Source: Malus domestica (lineage: Eukaryota; Streptophyta; Magnoliopsida; Rosales; Rosaceae). Taken from it: a stretch of DNA of 64,000 nt. The translations under genes were made by a program, and so were the position numbers. Below are positions 32,678-45,700 of the stretch, piece after piece (the stretch's first letter is position 1; every line of letters starts with the position of its first letter). A model generated the notes under the pieces. It was not told the origin of the DNA. It did no database searches and was given only the letters and a program-made list of their open reading frames with translations. Where the stretch lies: assembly GCF_042453785.1 (NCBI RefSeq), contig NC_091675.1, positions 52,524,501 through 52,588,500 on the forward strand, in the 5' to 3' direction.

Positions 32678-33066
32678 CGTCTTAAGTGGCTAGTCCATAT
32701 TCGATGTCACCTTTTATTTTTGTTGGTAAAAAGTATTTAAAGTTTTACCTTTTTTTAATTTTTTTTTATGAAAATATATTTTCTTTTATTATTTATCAAC
32801 AAAAGTTTATTTCTATTTCTCTTAGAAAATAAAAATATATATTTTAAAATATGATTTAGAGTAAGAGTTAACCATATCTTTATAGAACTCATGAGTTCTA
32901 TAAAAGGTGAACCACCACATAGGTTCCATATAATTGCATGCAAACTTGTCCAATTTATTGTAAAAATTCTTCTTTTTGTCTTCTCTTCTTTGTTCGATCA
33001 TAAATAATTTAAAATGGCCACCCACCAATTTAGAGGCGGGGCAATTGTTTTACTGCAGTGACAGAG
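32678..33066 (+). pseudogene. Truncated plantacyanin copy with its promoter
   Basis: 32678-33013 aligns with the promoter of plantacyanin 1 (CTTAAGTGGCTAGTC, TGTCACCTTTT, GAACCACCACATAGGTTCC, TTTGTTCGA), including the AT-rich stretch between. ATG at 33014-33016 starts MATHQFRGGAIV, close to MATQLRGSAIV of the gene at 21647. A 2-nt insertion (GTTTTACTGCAG for GTTACCGCAG) shifts the frame to a TGA at 33059. Homology ends by 33066, so the signal peptide is cut and no copper domain remains. Confidence 0.8.
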
Positions 33067-34912
33067 ATAGTCTGACTTAGTTGCATTATTAAATTCAATC
33101 TCTGCTTGCACTAAATACAAACTATTAATTCTAGCGAAGCAATCAAGTTCAGTGAAACTTAACGTGACTAAGCAAACACGTATTATATTACTATTTGGAC
33201 CCAATTTTACATCGTCGGTCCGAATAGTCGAGGCCGTTGAGTGAACATGGTTCTTGCCGTCAGATAAAAAAATGATAATATTAATCATAATAATTATCTT
33301 TTCATAAATTATCTCGATTTTCTTGTACAAAATAAATGGGATGCAAATCATAGCCCCAACTTAGAAGCAAGTAGAACAGTCCAATTTAATTTGGATTTGT
33401 TAGCAGTGTACCGTGTGGATTAAAGCAACTCGGCATAGGACTCTTATCATGTGGCATAGCATTGGATTTGAGGGTCTTGGATAATGATGAAATAAGAAGC
33501 CTAGGTAGGCTAGGCCTTTTTACATGGTGATGGATGTTGTCAGATGAGTTTAAAGGCCATTGATGGAGTTTTGATGATGAGATAAGAAGCCTAGGTGGGC
33601 TAGGCTTCTGATATGATGTGATAAGCCTTTTTATTTTGTTTGAAAAGTCACGAATATGGATGATAGATACAGATCAGTCTTTCTTCCAAGAGTTTGAGTT
33701 GCAGTTGAACACCATCAGGTCATGCCAATCAGATATCCAACCTTATAAATACAAGACTTTGTGCATCGAAAAAAGCCTCTCCAATTCAATACACAAATTG
33801 CCATGCGCAAAGTTTCTCAACACCTTTTGAGATTTTATCCTTCTCCTCTTTCTCTCGACAACACATCTTGAGTTTGGATAACAGCACTATGAAGGCAACC
33901 GGCAACATCTTCAGTTTGGATAGTTTGGATAAACAGCACTGGAGCTGTAGAATCAACCGATCAAGAAGCACCTTCAGTTTGGATAAACAACACTGTTTCG
34001 AGACCGACTGGTTATTTATCCAAGTCTCGGTCGACAAGGATTTTCGAGTCCTTGTTGGTATAGGTCATCTCATCAGCCTTTTTGACAAAGTGAGGTGTTA
34101 CCAGGTTACTATATTCGGCACATTGAAAGCCGAATTTGATATTGAACTTTGCAGAACTAGTAGCCTTGTCTTCAGGCTCTAGAACCCGAAGGTTGAGATG
34201 TGTTCCTTCATCGGCTGCAGCCTGCAGTCACGAGATCAATAAGTCAGCAACACGCTCGACGCGACATCAGCATATTTTACTCCCTGATCGAGCTCAGCCA
34301 ACAAGTTGGCATGCCTCGCACACAACCGAATGACGTAATTAGTTTATTAATTACTCAACATGCATGCCACGTAGACTTGGTAGTTTTTAGGGTCAACAAT
34401 TACAAAGTATAAATTTTGTTGTCCATCATGTATTACAATACGTGTATTAAGTATATCAATATAGTATTGTACAATATTATACATATATGCACGTAGGTAA
34501 GTTTTCTGTTACAACTTAAAGAGAGAAGAGTCTCGTTGTTGAACAATGCAATCTCACAGTAAAAAATTCAGAGAATAAAGTACAATTTATATTGAATGGT
34601 TACACGCCTAGTTACAATATTGAAAAATACAATCTTACATCATAAATAAGTTGAAACTAGACTAGAGTTACTCTTTCACGCCATGAAATTTTTGCAAAGC
34701 CAATGTTACTCTTTCCCACAACGAGTCAAACCAAATTACCAAAAAAGGAAATTAATATTTCCATATCGTGACACCATTAATAGTTATTGACAAAATCATA
34801 ACTGTCAATCAGTTACTTGCTCTACCATAATCTCTAAGTTTCTTTCTATTTGAATAGTTACGATTAAATCACATCAATATTTTGTATTAACTTTATTTTT
34901 TGAAAGAGAATT
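33067..34912. other. Intergenic with LTR-like repeat
   Basis: 33398-34360 looks like an old LTR: TG start, TATA box CTTATAAATAC (about 33742), poly(A)-type downstream, repeated AATAAGAAGCCTAGGT-GGCTAGGC units (about 33493 and 33583) and three CAGTTTGGATAAACA units (about 33875-33990). Ends and TSD not fixed. The rest is plain AT-rich DNA. Confidence 0.35.
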
Positions 34913-34928
34913 AAAAAATGAAAGTGAG

Positions 34929-35624
34929 AGGCCACTTAATACTAATGTTTAGTGGTATTCCTCTTTTCTTGTAAGTGAGAGGTTTTAGGTTTGATTCTCT
35001 CAAATGCGAATTTGAACCACATTATTGTTAGCCTATTGTGATGATAAGCCCACCTCCTCCCTCTTCGAGTACTTCCACCCCTAAAAGCCCCATGGGCAAG
35101 AGGCAATACAATCTCCCCAAGTGAACAATAATTGTCCAAGTGGATCTCCACCTTAAACTGAATAACCTAGGCAATTCGTATTAAAATATTATTATTTTAT
35201 AAAATTTTTAAAAATAATTTTATTTTTAATCTCGGATAATAATAAAAGATTAGTTAAAAATATTGAAAATATTAAAATATGATGTAAGGTGGAAGAACAT
35301 GATTAGGTATTTATAGGAAAAAAATTTATAACTTTTTATATTTTTTTGTATTTTGAAGTAATTTTTTTTTATAATTTTTGTATTTTTAATTACTTTTTTA
35401 TATTTTTATTAGTTTTTTTTAATAGTGTGACTTCAGACTTGCATCACTGCCCCTGGGGCTGGCCAATCGATTATGGATTGGGTGAGCAATTGGGCTCTCT
35501 CAGAGCCCAATGGATTGAAATGGCTGGAGTAGCTTTTTTTAGGGGGGGGATAAATCAACTATCCCCTAGGCGTTCTTCTTATGTTGGAACTGCTCTTAAT
35601 AAATATAATATCGTTTGTTATAAA
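34929..35624 (+). mobile_element. tRNA-derived SINE split by a MITE, 16-bp TSD
   Basis: AAAAAATGAAAGTGAG is duplicated at 34913-34928 and 35625-35640. The 5' part (34929-35065) has TAGTGGTATTCC (A box), GGTTTGATTCTC (B box) and GCGAATTTGAACCACATTATTG. The 3' tail, ATAATATCGTTTGTTATAAAA, appears only at about 35604-35630. The SINE body is interrupted after CCTCCCTCTT by a MITE. Confidence 0.75.
35066..35597. mobile_element. MITE nested in the SINE
   Basis: Imperfect terminal inverted repeats: GAGTACTTCCACCCCTAA at the left, and GAGCAGTTCCAACATAA on the reverse strand at the right. The interior is AT-rich with GTAAGGTGGAAGA...GATTAGGTATTTATA, also seen at 57448-57482, so the two belong to one family. 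Confidence 0.6.
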
Positions 35625-35640
35625 AAAAAATGAAAGTGAG

Positions 35641-36224
35641 GATGCAAAAAGGGAGGGGAGTGGAAGGGATCTGCCAATGAGGTTAGTATTGTCTAAATTT
35701 TAATTTTATTTAAGGGATAATGTTAGAGAGACCAAATTTTTAAACTAAATTCGTAAAACAATAGTATGTCACCAATAGATAATGCTAATCAACACGAAAA
35801 AGAAACAAACATGTTAATCGACACTTAACTAATAATCCAATCATCTACAACTATTTAAGACATTAAAATAGTTGAAAAAAAAAATAAAATTCAACTAGCA
35901 GGACCAACCCATTTTAATCTCTGAAATCTTATGTCAAATTTTATACTTCTCCAACTAAACTGTCAAATGCTATTTTATTATTTAAATAGAACTTTAGATA
36001 GTTGTAATTATTAAAAAAAATGTTGAAATAAAATTTTTATTGGTTAAGGTGTTAGTGAAATAAGAGACCCACCATTAAAATGAATTAAAAATAAATTTGA
36101 CATTGATGTCAAATTTGACACCAAATCACTAAGTCTTCAAATCCAATCAGCAAAATAACACTTCGATTTGAGAAAATTTTGATATCAAATATGCACAGTT
36201 ACATTTCATCTAGAGTTTTGATAT
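35641..36224. other. Intergenic AT-rich DNA
   Basis: No gene or clear element; several Rosaceae-style low-copy AT-rich repeats. Confidence 0.3.
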
Positions 36225-36915
36225 TTTCTTCATCTCCAATGGTAGGCTAAATGCTAAATTACCCTCCAAATACCCCCCAAAATCCCCCCCCCGTGTGACT
36301 GGACTCACTGGCAATTAGGCCAGTCTGGGCCCGGTCACGCTCCAACGCACCCCACGCGGTGCGCTTGCAAACCTTTCCCAATAGGATTGGGCCCCACTGT
36401 CAGCCGTTTGTCGGCCACCCAAAAATTCCAACGGTTATAATTTGAATCCAAGGGCTTGGTTTAACGGACCGTTGGTTGATCCAACGGTCCAGATTCAAAT
36501 TTTATTTTTTTAAATATGTTATTTTAAAATACATTGAATCCAACGACAAAGATCGAATATAATCAAATCTAACGGTAAAAAAAAGATCTAACAACCCAAA
36601 TTTAAATCCAACGGCTAAATTAATTTAAAAAAAATAATTTAACTCAAAATTCAGTGATTTTTCAATATTTATCATAATTTAATTTTTTTTAGATTAAAAT
36701 GTTCATAAAATTAATTTACGATAGTCTACATATTTATTTATTTTTTTAAATTTAATTTAAGAAAAAAAAATCGCTTAAGTTCATTATTTAATAATCTCGG
36801 GCTAAAATCTTAGGCTAGAACAATTTGAACAGAAAAACTATTTCTAGGCTAAAAGCTAAATTTTTCGGATTAAAATATTTATCTTTTAGCCCGACCATTG
36901 AAGATGGTCTTACTG
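36225..36915. mobile_element. MITE (PIF/Harbinger-like)
   Basis: The left end TCATCTCCAATGGTAGGCTAAA is mirrored at the right by GCCCGACCATTGAAGATGGTC, in TIRs of about 22 bp with several mismatches. The interior carries paired CCAACGG motifs (TTTGAATCCAAGG...GATCCAACGGTCC). The CATCTCCAAYGG-type terminus is common in Tourist-like MITEs. Confidence 0.5.
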
Positions 36916-37095
36916 TTTCCTAAATTTTAAGTTTATTTAAGACATTAAAATAGTTCAGAAAAATAAAATTCAGGTAAGTCGTCAAATCCGGGGCTACGTG
37001 CCAATATGGCGCGTTAATCCACATCCAGCCTCACCGACAGCGGTAGCATCATCATCGACACATTGCTTCGGTCTCACTCACCCTTCACACCTCAC

Positions 37096-37140
37096 CAACT
37101 CTCCTCTCTCTCTCTCTCTATCTTTCTATCTCTCTCTAAC
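37096..37140 (+). repeat. CT microsatellite in GOST 5'UTR
   Basis: Pyrimidine run CTCCTCTCTCTCTCTCTC and onward, immediately upstream of the start codon region. CT tracts in leaders are common in plant housekeeping genes. Confidence 0.6.
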
Positions 37141-37180
37141 CTCAAGCACCAGAGCTCCACAAGTCCAATCTCCAAAAAGT

Positions 37181-40100
37181 ATGGATTTCACAACCCAGAT
37201 TCGAGCGGCGAGAAGAAGAAGAAGCAACGGCATTCTCCATGGCATTTTCATGAAGCTCTCTCTGCTTCTCCTACTGTCATTTCTTCCAAATCCCACAAAC
37301 GCCTCGATCCACATCTACGACAGCCAAACCTTCAGAGAAGTCGGCAATGCTTACCTTCTACCCGGCGGCAGCGAAGGCATCGCCGCCACTCTCTCCGCAC
37401 GTTCTTACATTCGGTAATGCTTTCGCATTTGCATCTCTTTCAGCTTATTGCTAGATCTGTCATCTGTGTACAATTGCTTCATTCAATTTTTGGGTTTTTT
37501 GAATTTTGAACCTTTGGGTTTTTGCAAGATTTTAGATTTTTGAATTTTGAAGTGGGTGATCGATTTGGGGATTTCTATTTTTAATTGGGTAGCCAAGAAA
37601 ATGTGTTGTATGTAGAAAAGGTAAAAGATTTATTGAATTTCTCTGAATGTGGGATGGACCAGAAGTGGGGAAATTAAGTACAAACATAGTAATATCTCAA
37701 TGATGAAGGGTTTAGTATAAAATTGAGTTTTAGTTAGAAGCATCCAACTACATTTTCAATGCAAATTAATAGACGATGAATTCGAAGTATGGTGGAACTA
37801 TGATCCTGTGGAATCCATGAACAGGAAGGAGAAAAAAAAAGGATTTCTTGAAGTTGTTTCGTGAATGGTACAATGTGCAAACTAAATTCACAAATGTTTT
37901 CTTGAAGAAGCTCAAGTAGATCTTCTAGTTTTATTTATTGTAAGCATCATTTCTAAGTTTCAGAGGGTCCTCACATCTCCATTCACCAAGTGCATAATCA
38001 TTCTTGTATCTGATTAAGTCTAAGGACACCGCTACATTATATTGTGCAGACAATGTAACTGAATTCATAGTCCATTGCATTTGCATGGTAGGATTTATTT
38101 GACAGCAACATAGTCGTGTTGTATGTGCACGTTGCTCCTTCATTCCTGTCTCTCCTCACTAAATAAACATTTCATCATCACTTTTGTTTCTGACATTTCC
38201 GAATGGAACAGATTCGAGAATATCACCTTCTGGAGGAGCAAGGATGCTGCTGAGAAGCTTTCAGACATGAAGCATAGTACTGGGTTGATACAAGTTATAA
38301 TATTTGAGGCAGCTGATCGTAATAATATTGGTGGTTCTGCTTATGGTGGACAAAGAGATATATGTTGCTCTCCTGATCTCGCTAAGATGGAAGGTTGTAA
38401 GCAAGGTGAAGTCATTAGGAGACCTTCTGCAACAGATAATAAATGGCCTATTGTTTTAAATGTACGGTTCAGTGGGAACTACCTGCACACAAACATGGGT
38501 TATCAAGAGATTTTAATCCCAAAAACTGGGATGTATAACTTGTTCTTTGTAGCATGTGATCCAAAACTGAAGGGAGTAACTATGAGCGGGAAGACTTTGT
38601 GGAAAAATCCTGATGGTTACCTACCTGGTCGAATGGCTCCACTAATGAAGTTTTATGTGTTTATGTCACTTGCTTACGTGTTGCTTGGAATAATTTGGTT
38701 CACTCAGTATGTGAGGTTTTGGAAGGATATTCTGCAACTTCAGCACTGCATCACAGCTGTTATTGCTCTTGGGTTGTTTGAGATGATTCTTTGGTATTGT
38801 GATTATGATAATTTTAATAGTACAGGGATGAGGCCAATTGTTGTTACAACATTGGTTGTGACGGTTGGAGCTGTAAGAAAAACAGTTTCCCGTCTTCTTA
38901 TCCTCATTGTTTCCATGGGTTATGGTGTGGTGCGGCCCACTCTTGGGGGTCTTACCTCAAAGGTGATTCTCCTTGGAATAACATTTTTTCTGGCCACAGA
39001 GTTGCTTAATATTACAGAGTATGTGGGGACAATCAATGATGTATCCGGAAGAGCAAGATTATTTCTAGTTCTTCCTGATGCTTTCTTGGACGCATTTTTG
39101 ATATTATGGATTTTTACCTCTCTCTCTAAAACGCTAGAGCAGCTACAGGTATAATAATTTAAATTCCTCTATTTAAGTTACAACGGCAGTGTTGTTTCTT
39201 GAGCTCATGCTTTACTTGGCATTTTATTCTCTCCATAACATGGCATTTTTAAATGTTAAACTATATGTTCTTCTCAGGCAAAGAGAAGCTCTGTCAAACT
39301 GGATATGTATAGGAAGTTCTCAAATGCATTAGCAGTCGCAGTCATTGCCTCAGTTGCATGGATAGTGTATGAGGTATGGTTTTATTGGCCAGTATACTGT
39401 GCAAATTGATATTCATTTAATGGCTCAGTTCATCCTTAATATGGATCTGAATATCTTAAATCTTATATGCTTGGGTACTTTACTACAGCATTTCCCCTAT
39501 TTTCTGTCTTGCACTCACTCACTCACAAGCACACACAATAAGTGGATGGGGCAAGAAGATATATTTAATCAAAATCACCCAAAGAGTAAATCCTGTCACA
39601 TTTACCTTTGTAAGAATTACTTGGTTTTACTGAGACTCGTATAAACTTACATTCCTTTTATTTATCTTTACTAGGCCCAGATAAACAATGAGTTACTGCA
39701 TCCTTGGCTGACTAGAAAATTTTGTTCGAGTGTTTCATATCTTCAACCTGCACAACAAACACTGAGGACTCTGAGTGTGTTTTGTCTAATTGGAAACATA
39801 CTCTTATCAAGGTTTCAATTGAAGCCAAATTGGAATCCTAGCAATTCACCATATGAAATTAAATAGGATTGCATATGATTATGTACTCACCACTATTCCT
39901 TCGTGGCTTCTGATTATGCGCTGAGATCCCCCCTGGTCGTAGAGTAAGAGCCATTGGTGTTAAAACTTAAAAGATATAATTCCTTTGGGAAGATCACAAC
40001 CCTACCTGTGCCGTTTTCAGTTTGATGATCCTACTGTGCAGTTGTAGAATTTCAGCCTTTAATGGTGTAGAATTTGCTATATTGTGTTACAGTCACACTC

Positions 40101-41468
40101 AGGCTTGATTTTACTATTGATTTTGAATCCCTGGCCGAAGAGTTTTCATATGTTGTCCTGTATTATTTTGGACTGGTGGTGCTTTACATTGCTGCTTATG
40201 TGCAGTAACAACACATGTATCCTGCACTGTACTTGTAATATACAGAACCACAGTTTACTGAACAAATAGCATAAGAGATTATGAGGTTACTGTGTTACAC
40301 TAGAAATCTTGCAGTAGAAAAAGTATCATTGCCTATTGTCTCCTTAACGTAAGGAAGGCATTATGATTAGCAGACTAGTAGATTTTACTCGCAGACAGAC
40401 TAAATGATACTCATACTGTGTAACGGCTAGATAGTGAGTAACTGAACTAATATTATGCATAGTGCTTGCTCTACAAAGTTGTGTTTCTTTACAGTTAATT
40501 ACCTTTAGAGTGATCGAAAATTAGGTTGGTTGTGCACTATTAAGGGTTCAGTTACAAGAGAATAGAATAAATACAACTAAAGCTACTTTATTAGAATTTA
40601 TCGCCTTTTTCTGTTTCTTTTTTGTTTTGTTTTGAACTTCGGTTCTTTGTATGCTTGTGTTTATCCTTTCAAATTTTTATAATTTTCTTGGGTTTGAAGA
40701 TGTACCTTACATTTGATAAGCTTGTACTTGCAGGTGTACTTTAAAGCAACAGATCCATTCAACGAGAAGTGGCAAAGTGCTTGGGTCATCACTGCTTTCT
40801 GGGATATTCTTGCATTTGCATTGCTGTGTGTTATCTGCTATCTTTGGGCTCCATCCCAGAGTTCTCAACGGTGCGTTATAACTTTGTATTCTTTTGTAGT
40901 CAATATAATGATTTTTTTTCTTTTCTTGTTTATTGAAATTTCTAAATGGAAAAGTCTCGTACGGTGGTTGACTAAAGTGGGCTCAATATTCCCTACTTTC
41001 GTATTCAATCAGAATCACCATACTCTGAACGATCAGTACTATTGATAAGTTTTTATGTGGGAAATGCCCTTGAAGGTGTGCAGTTGAGAGATCTAGTCTC
41101 TCGAGAAAGTGGTGGAGTGGAAGTGTGGTGCCACAATATTCTTTGGTTTCTAATGCAATTGATGGAATGCTTCCCTCAATTTTGACTTGATGGACTCTAT
41201 CTGTAACTGATATTGTCACTTGTTAGACATATTCTTTCATGTCATAGAATTCGTAGGATTCCCTTGTTCCCGACTGAGCTTATTTGTACTGCCGAATGTC
41301 CATAGGTATGCTTACTCGGATGAAGTGGGAGAAGAATCTGACGATGAAGAATCTCAATCTCTTACGAGGGGCAAGCCAGAGGGTGATATCAGCTTAGTCA
41401 AGCAAGAGAACATTGACAACGCCAAAGATTTTGATGAAGATGATACAGAAGAAGACAAGAGGGAATGA
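37181..41468 (+). CDS. Seven-TM GOST / TMEM87-like protein (lung seven-TM receptor family)
   Basis: Five exons, 37181-37413, 38212-39148, 39278-39373, 40734-40870 and 41306-41468, giving 521 aa with GT-AG introns. The family (Lung_7-TM_R, including human TMEM87 and Arabidopsis candidate GPCR-like proteins) sits in Golgi/endosomal membranes and is implicated in trafficking. A hydrophobic signal (about 24-38) is followed by a luminal beta-rich domain (about 42-220) starting SIHIYDSQTF, with Cys pairs ICCSPD, EGCKQ and VACDP. Helix 1 is about 223-242, and the later TM segments extend through exons 2-4, including the conserved PIVVTTLVVTVGAVRKTVSR and SMGYGVVRPTLGG. The acidic cytosolic tail EVGEESDDEESQ...EDDTEEDKRE is in exon 5. 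An upstream in-frame ATG at 36998 exists; 37181 is preferred because the signal sequence follows at normal distance. Confidence 0.85.
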
Positions 41469-42756
41469 TCATTCAATGGGAACCTCATTTTTAACCTTTC
41501 GCTTCATTCAAGCTCATGGAGGCCGACTTGCACCTCAACTAACTTAAGTAATGTCCCGTTGGCCCCCTCAACTTGGCATGCAAACAGGTGGTGTAAAGTT
41601 TTTGCTGCTTTCAACTCGGTCCAACCAAAAGGATCCAGGTTTCTTGCCCTTGTTCTGAAAGCTAATTTCATTTGGTTGTGTATGTAAAAACCGTAGGTTG
41701 TCCACAAAGTTTTACAAGAGTAGATGGAATCATGAAAAGAAAGAAAAAGGTTGTGTATTGAAAAGCACGTTAAGCAATTGTAATCTTGAATGGTTATGTG
41801 ACATGTATCATGTTTTGTGTTTTTGCTCTAAAGGATGTATTTCCATATTGTTGAGGTTGCTTCTGATATGATTTCTATCTGGGTCGTTGAATTCTGGGTT
41901 TTGATTCATGTCGAACCTGATGGTGAACGAGGCGACGAACGGGACAACGGTGTTTGCGAAGAGGACGAGTATTGTTTGGCGAGGGCATTGGGGGCAAGGT
42001 TGAGTTGGGGAGGACGACAGGCCAAAGCGCAGGCTTGATGCGGTTTCCGGGAGGATGGAAAAGAAGACGGAGGTGGTGAAATCAAATAATGTCCTCTTTT
42101 GTCTTTTCACGCAATTTAAAATTACAGAAAATTGTAGCATTGTCCTTAAACTAAAAATCCGTGAGCATTAATCCTGAACTTGTTATAATGTGATTTTTCA
42201 CTAATTTCGTTAGAACTTCTAACCAAAATAAAGGGTTTAAAGGGCCAAAAATGAATGGATGTTCTAACAGAGTTAGCTAAAAGTACTATTGCTCTACATT
42301 ATTACAAGTTTAGGGACCGACACTCGCGAATTTTTAGTTTAGTGACCAAAGCTCCAATTAGGCTAAAATGAGAGAACATGGTCAACTCGGTGTTTAAATA
42401 CGAAAACACAATTTTAATTGGTCAAGACATGGACGTTAGACGAGTAATGTATATTTGAAGCTGTTTGTTTTGGCCGGAATCCAAATGAACCAATTTGTAA
42501 AGATTACACGTTTACAAACAAAAATGCAAGTTGAAATTTGGCCGGAATACAAATTTCCGGTCATGGAATTCTTCAAGAAGAAGCACTGAAGCTGTTTGTT
42601 TTTGCCGGAATCCAAATGAACCAATGTCATACAATTCAATCTCGGGGAGCATCTGATGGTGCAAATCAAGTTGAGTCGAGGCCCGATGTCGAACTGAAGG
42701 AATCTATCAAGTCCTTTCACAAAACTTGCTGCCTGATCTACCTAAATACAGAGGTT
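41469..42756. other. Convergent 3' ends of GOST and ALG6; MITE-like DNA
   Basis: Contains the two 3'UTRs. 42130-42370 is an old foldback repeat related in style to 31815-32281 (AAAATTGTAGCATTGTCC on one side, CAAAGCTCCAATTAGG on the other). A 36-bp unit AAGCTGTTTGTTTTGGCCGG... is duplicated at about 42457 and 42590, in the ALG6 3'UTR. No gene supported. Confidence 0.4.
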
Positions 42757-45700
42757 TCAAAGGAGCTTCTTTTCTTTATCTACCAAGTTGGAGTGTTTAA
42801 GCAACATCCATTGTTTTGCATTGGTGTAAACAGTAAGAATGACGAACTGGGAGAAGCAAACGAGCATTATCAAAGCTTCAAAAAGGAAAGGATACCGGGC
42901 AGGGGGATGCAGGCTTAGATAAACAACATGAAGAACGACTGAGCACAAGACAGAGACTGTGATCACAAATGATCTCAAGGCGCTTGTGTCCCTAGTGGTC
43001 CGTCTTCCATTCGGCACATGGTTTAAAAGGATAAAGAGAGCAGATAGTGCAAGATAGGGTAGAACCAGTTTGTCACGGTGTAGAAGAGGGAACATTGAGA
43101 ACAAGGCGTAAAGTGTCATCCAGGTAAAAAGAAATGGTTCTTCCATTGCCAAAAGACTTGCTGGCAGGAGAGGTAGTAAAATAGACTTCTCGTGCACTGG
43201 AAGTTAAGAACAAGAAGCATTATGCACTGTAGTATCGTGAAATCATGAACAGAAGTTGAGACGATGGGAAAACTTCACTAACCTTGGAATGAGAAGAGAT
43301 AAAACGAGAAAGCACTATTCAGCAACCCATAAAGGAAACCCGGCTTGCTCGGAGCCCATATCTGCTGAATCATTGAAGGCAGGAAAGTAGAAACAGTTGC
43401 ACCCAAGCTGATAAGCTTCAGGGACTGTGTCGGAAATAATCTCTTCCATTTTACAAGAACCGAAGTGGTGCACCAAAAGTTAGCTACATAATCCTCAAAT
43501 ATCCCTCTCTCAAAAGGAGCAAGACGAGAGAGAACCTGCACAATTGACCAAAACTAATAAGGAAACAAACACCTGTTGTGTGTTGTAAACAAGAGAAACC
43601 AAGCATATCTTGATTCTTTTTACCAAATATATATATATATATCTTCTTTACCTTCTAAATACCCGTATGCTATTAAATTTTCTTTCTTCATAAGAATAAG
43701 AAATAAACACATAAATCAAGTGTCATTAACTTTTAACTAATATTTATTATGTCTAACATCTTCAATGATTCTCTAAGTTGACCTTGTTGTTAGTTTTAAA
43801 TTAAACCCACACAACAGTGCCATCAATAATTTGACATCTACATTGGGGCAACTTAAAAACAAGTAAAGTGTTTCAATGCCTGCGACTTATGATCCACATA
43901 ACTGTGTAAAATCCAGCACCATATACAAGTGAGTCACGAGTTTCAATGCTTGAGACATATGACCCACATAACCGCATTCTTTTAGTTGGCTAAAAACATT
44001 CTGAAGCAAAATGTGAACCAGTGTATATATTTGTAGTTTGGGCATGAGCTAAAGCGCACAGCATAACTTTGTCATGGTTTACTAGACCTCGGAAGTAGAA
44101 CCACAGAGAAGATTGAGTTTAAGTTATAGATTTTTATTAAAAGAAACAAACTGAAGCTGAAAATTCACAAACTGACAAAATTAACTAGTGCTTACCCCAA
44201 AAAAGGCTTCCGTTGAATGAACATACGGCCACCATACAACAACAAACGTTCCCAGGACCACAAGGCCAAGTTTTAACACTTCTAGAACAGGATACCGGCG
44301 CCTTAGGCATTTACCCAGGAGATGACTGAAAAATGCAGGAGCAAAATACGCACTCATCTGCAGAAAAACATATTACGTTCAGCAAATGGGTATTATTCTC
44401 TGCTGTAGAATCAATTTTGGTAAATAAGTGGGTTCCACTCATATTTATTCTAATGAGACTGAGTGAGTTTCCAAAATGGACAATTCATTTGTTATTCCAA
44501 AATATTCTGAACTTGAATCATGAAATAATTTCAATATTTTTATGGTATACAAGGTTGTGGTGGGGGTCCTAGGGGAGCTCTACTGATAGCGTCCTCTATG
44601 ATAAGAATTGGGCTCTCACCATCCACCCTCCTCAGGCTTAGGTTTCCATTTAAAACAAAGAATGAGAAATCAATGTCGTGATTTGTGAAAACTGTGGGCA
44701 AAGTTCCAAATCATCTATTAAGAACAAGATGATTATGACAAAAAAGTAACTACCAGTGGTCCAGTGGATCACGTCATCGTGTGATTCATGGTAACCACCG
44801 TAGCCACTCTTTCATTAGATCAAGTCACCTACCACCCGTATTTTGATTAGTGAAAAAAGACAGTGCATTAATTCTCACATTAATATGCAAGAGCCAGCCA
44901 CTTATGTGTTCACTTTCAGAAATCTATTTTCCAATATTATATGCTAACTTTCTCCAATTACGTTTGAGGCAAAATTTAAAATGTCGCTTGACAATTTCGA
45001 TACAACAATTTAGTTTTCATGCCACATTTAAGGGAGGAAATACAAATGTCACTAAGAATAAAGAATGAAACTTAAACAACCATGAGGCACCTTTAAAACC
45101 GAATCACAAGATACCTGTTTGTGGTTTAGAGCAAGACTGTATAGGACACAGGCTACAAGATCTTTATCCGAAAGAACAGAGGCAATAGCTCCCACAGTCA
45201 GACCCAAGCTGATGCAATTATACTGAACAAAAACCAAAAACAAAAAGATTGTAAATCTAAACAGTTCCGAGTAAGAACCACAAATATTGCATGGACGCCA
45301 ACAAAAATGTGCAGAATGCAATAGAAAAATCAAATGTAACCTGGAAATGACCATGATCAATTAGGATGAGACACGGATTGAGTAAAATAATGGTGATATG
45401 CCACGCTATGTCACTCCTTCGGCGACTTGGGTTTTGACCAGCATAGTAAACAAGAACAAAGTATAAAACAGCAGGAAAGAACACCAAGGCATCAGAAGAC
45501 AACACCGTCCACCTCATGAGTAGTTTTCCCAAATAGGACTCATGGCCACGGGAAGCGAAAAGCGCAACTGACTCAGGACTGAAATGTCTGAGGAAAAGGC
45601 CATGAACATAACTCTGATAGGCAGTGAGAGGAGGGTAGTCAAGACCCCAGTATCCGAGATCATTGACCGTACTGTTTCGATACCATTGGTTGATTGGGAG

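Noticed and set aside
37063-37509. 148-codon ORF overlapping GOST exon 1
   Set aside because: It is the +1 shadow of exon 1 running into intron 1, with no conserved features.
41808-42140. 110-codon minus ORF with a hydrophobic stretch between GOST and ALG6
   Set aside because: No family recognised, no splice partners, and it ends in the flank of a MITE-like repeat; likely chance.
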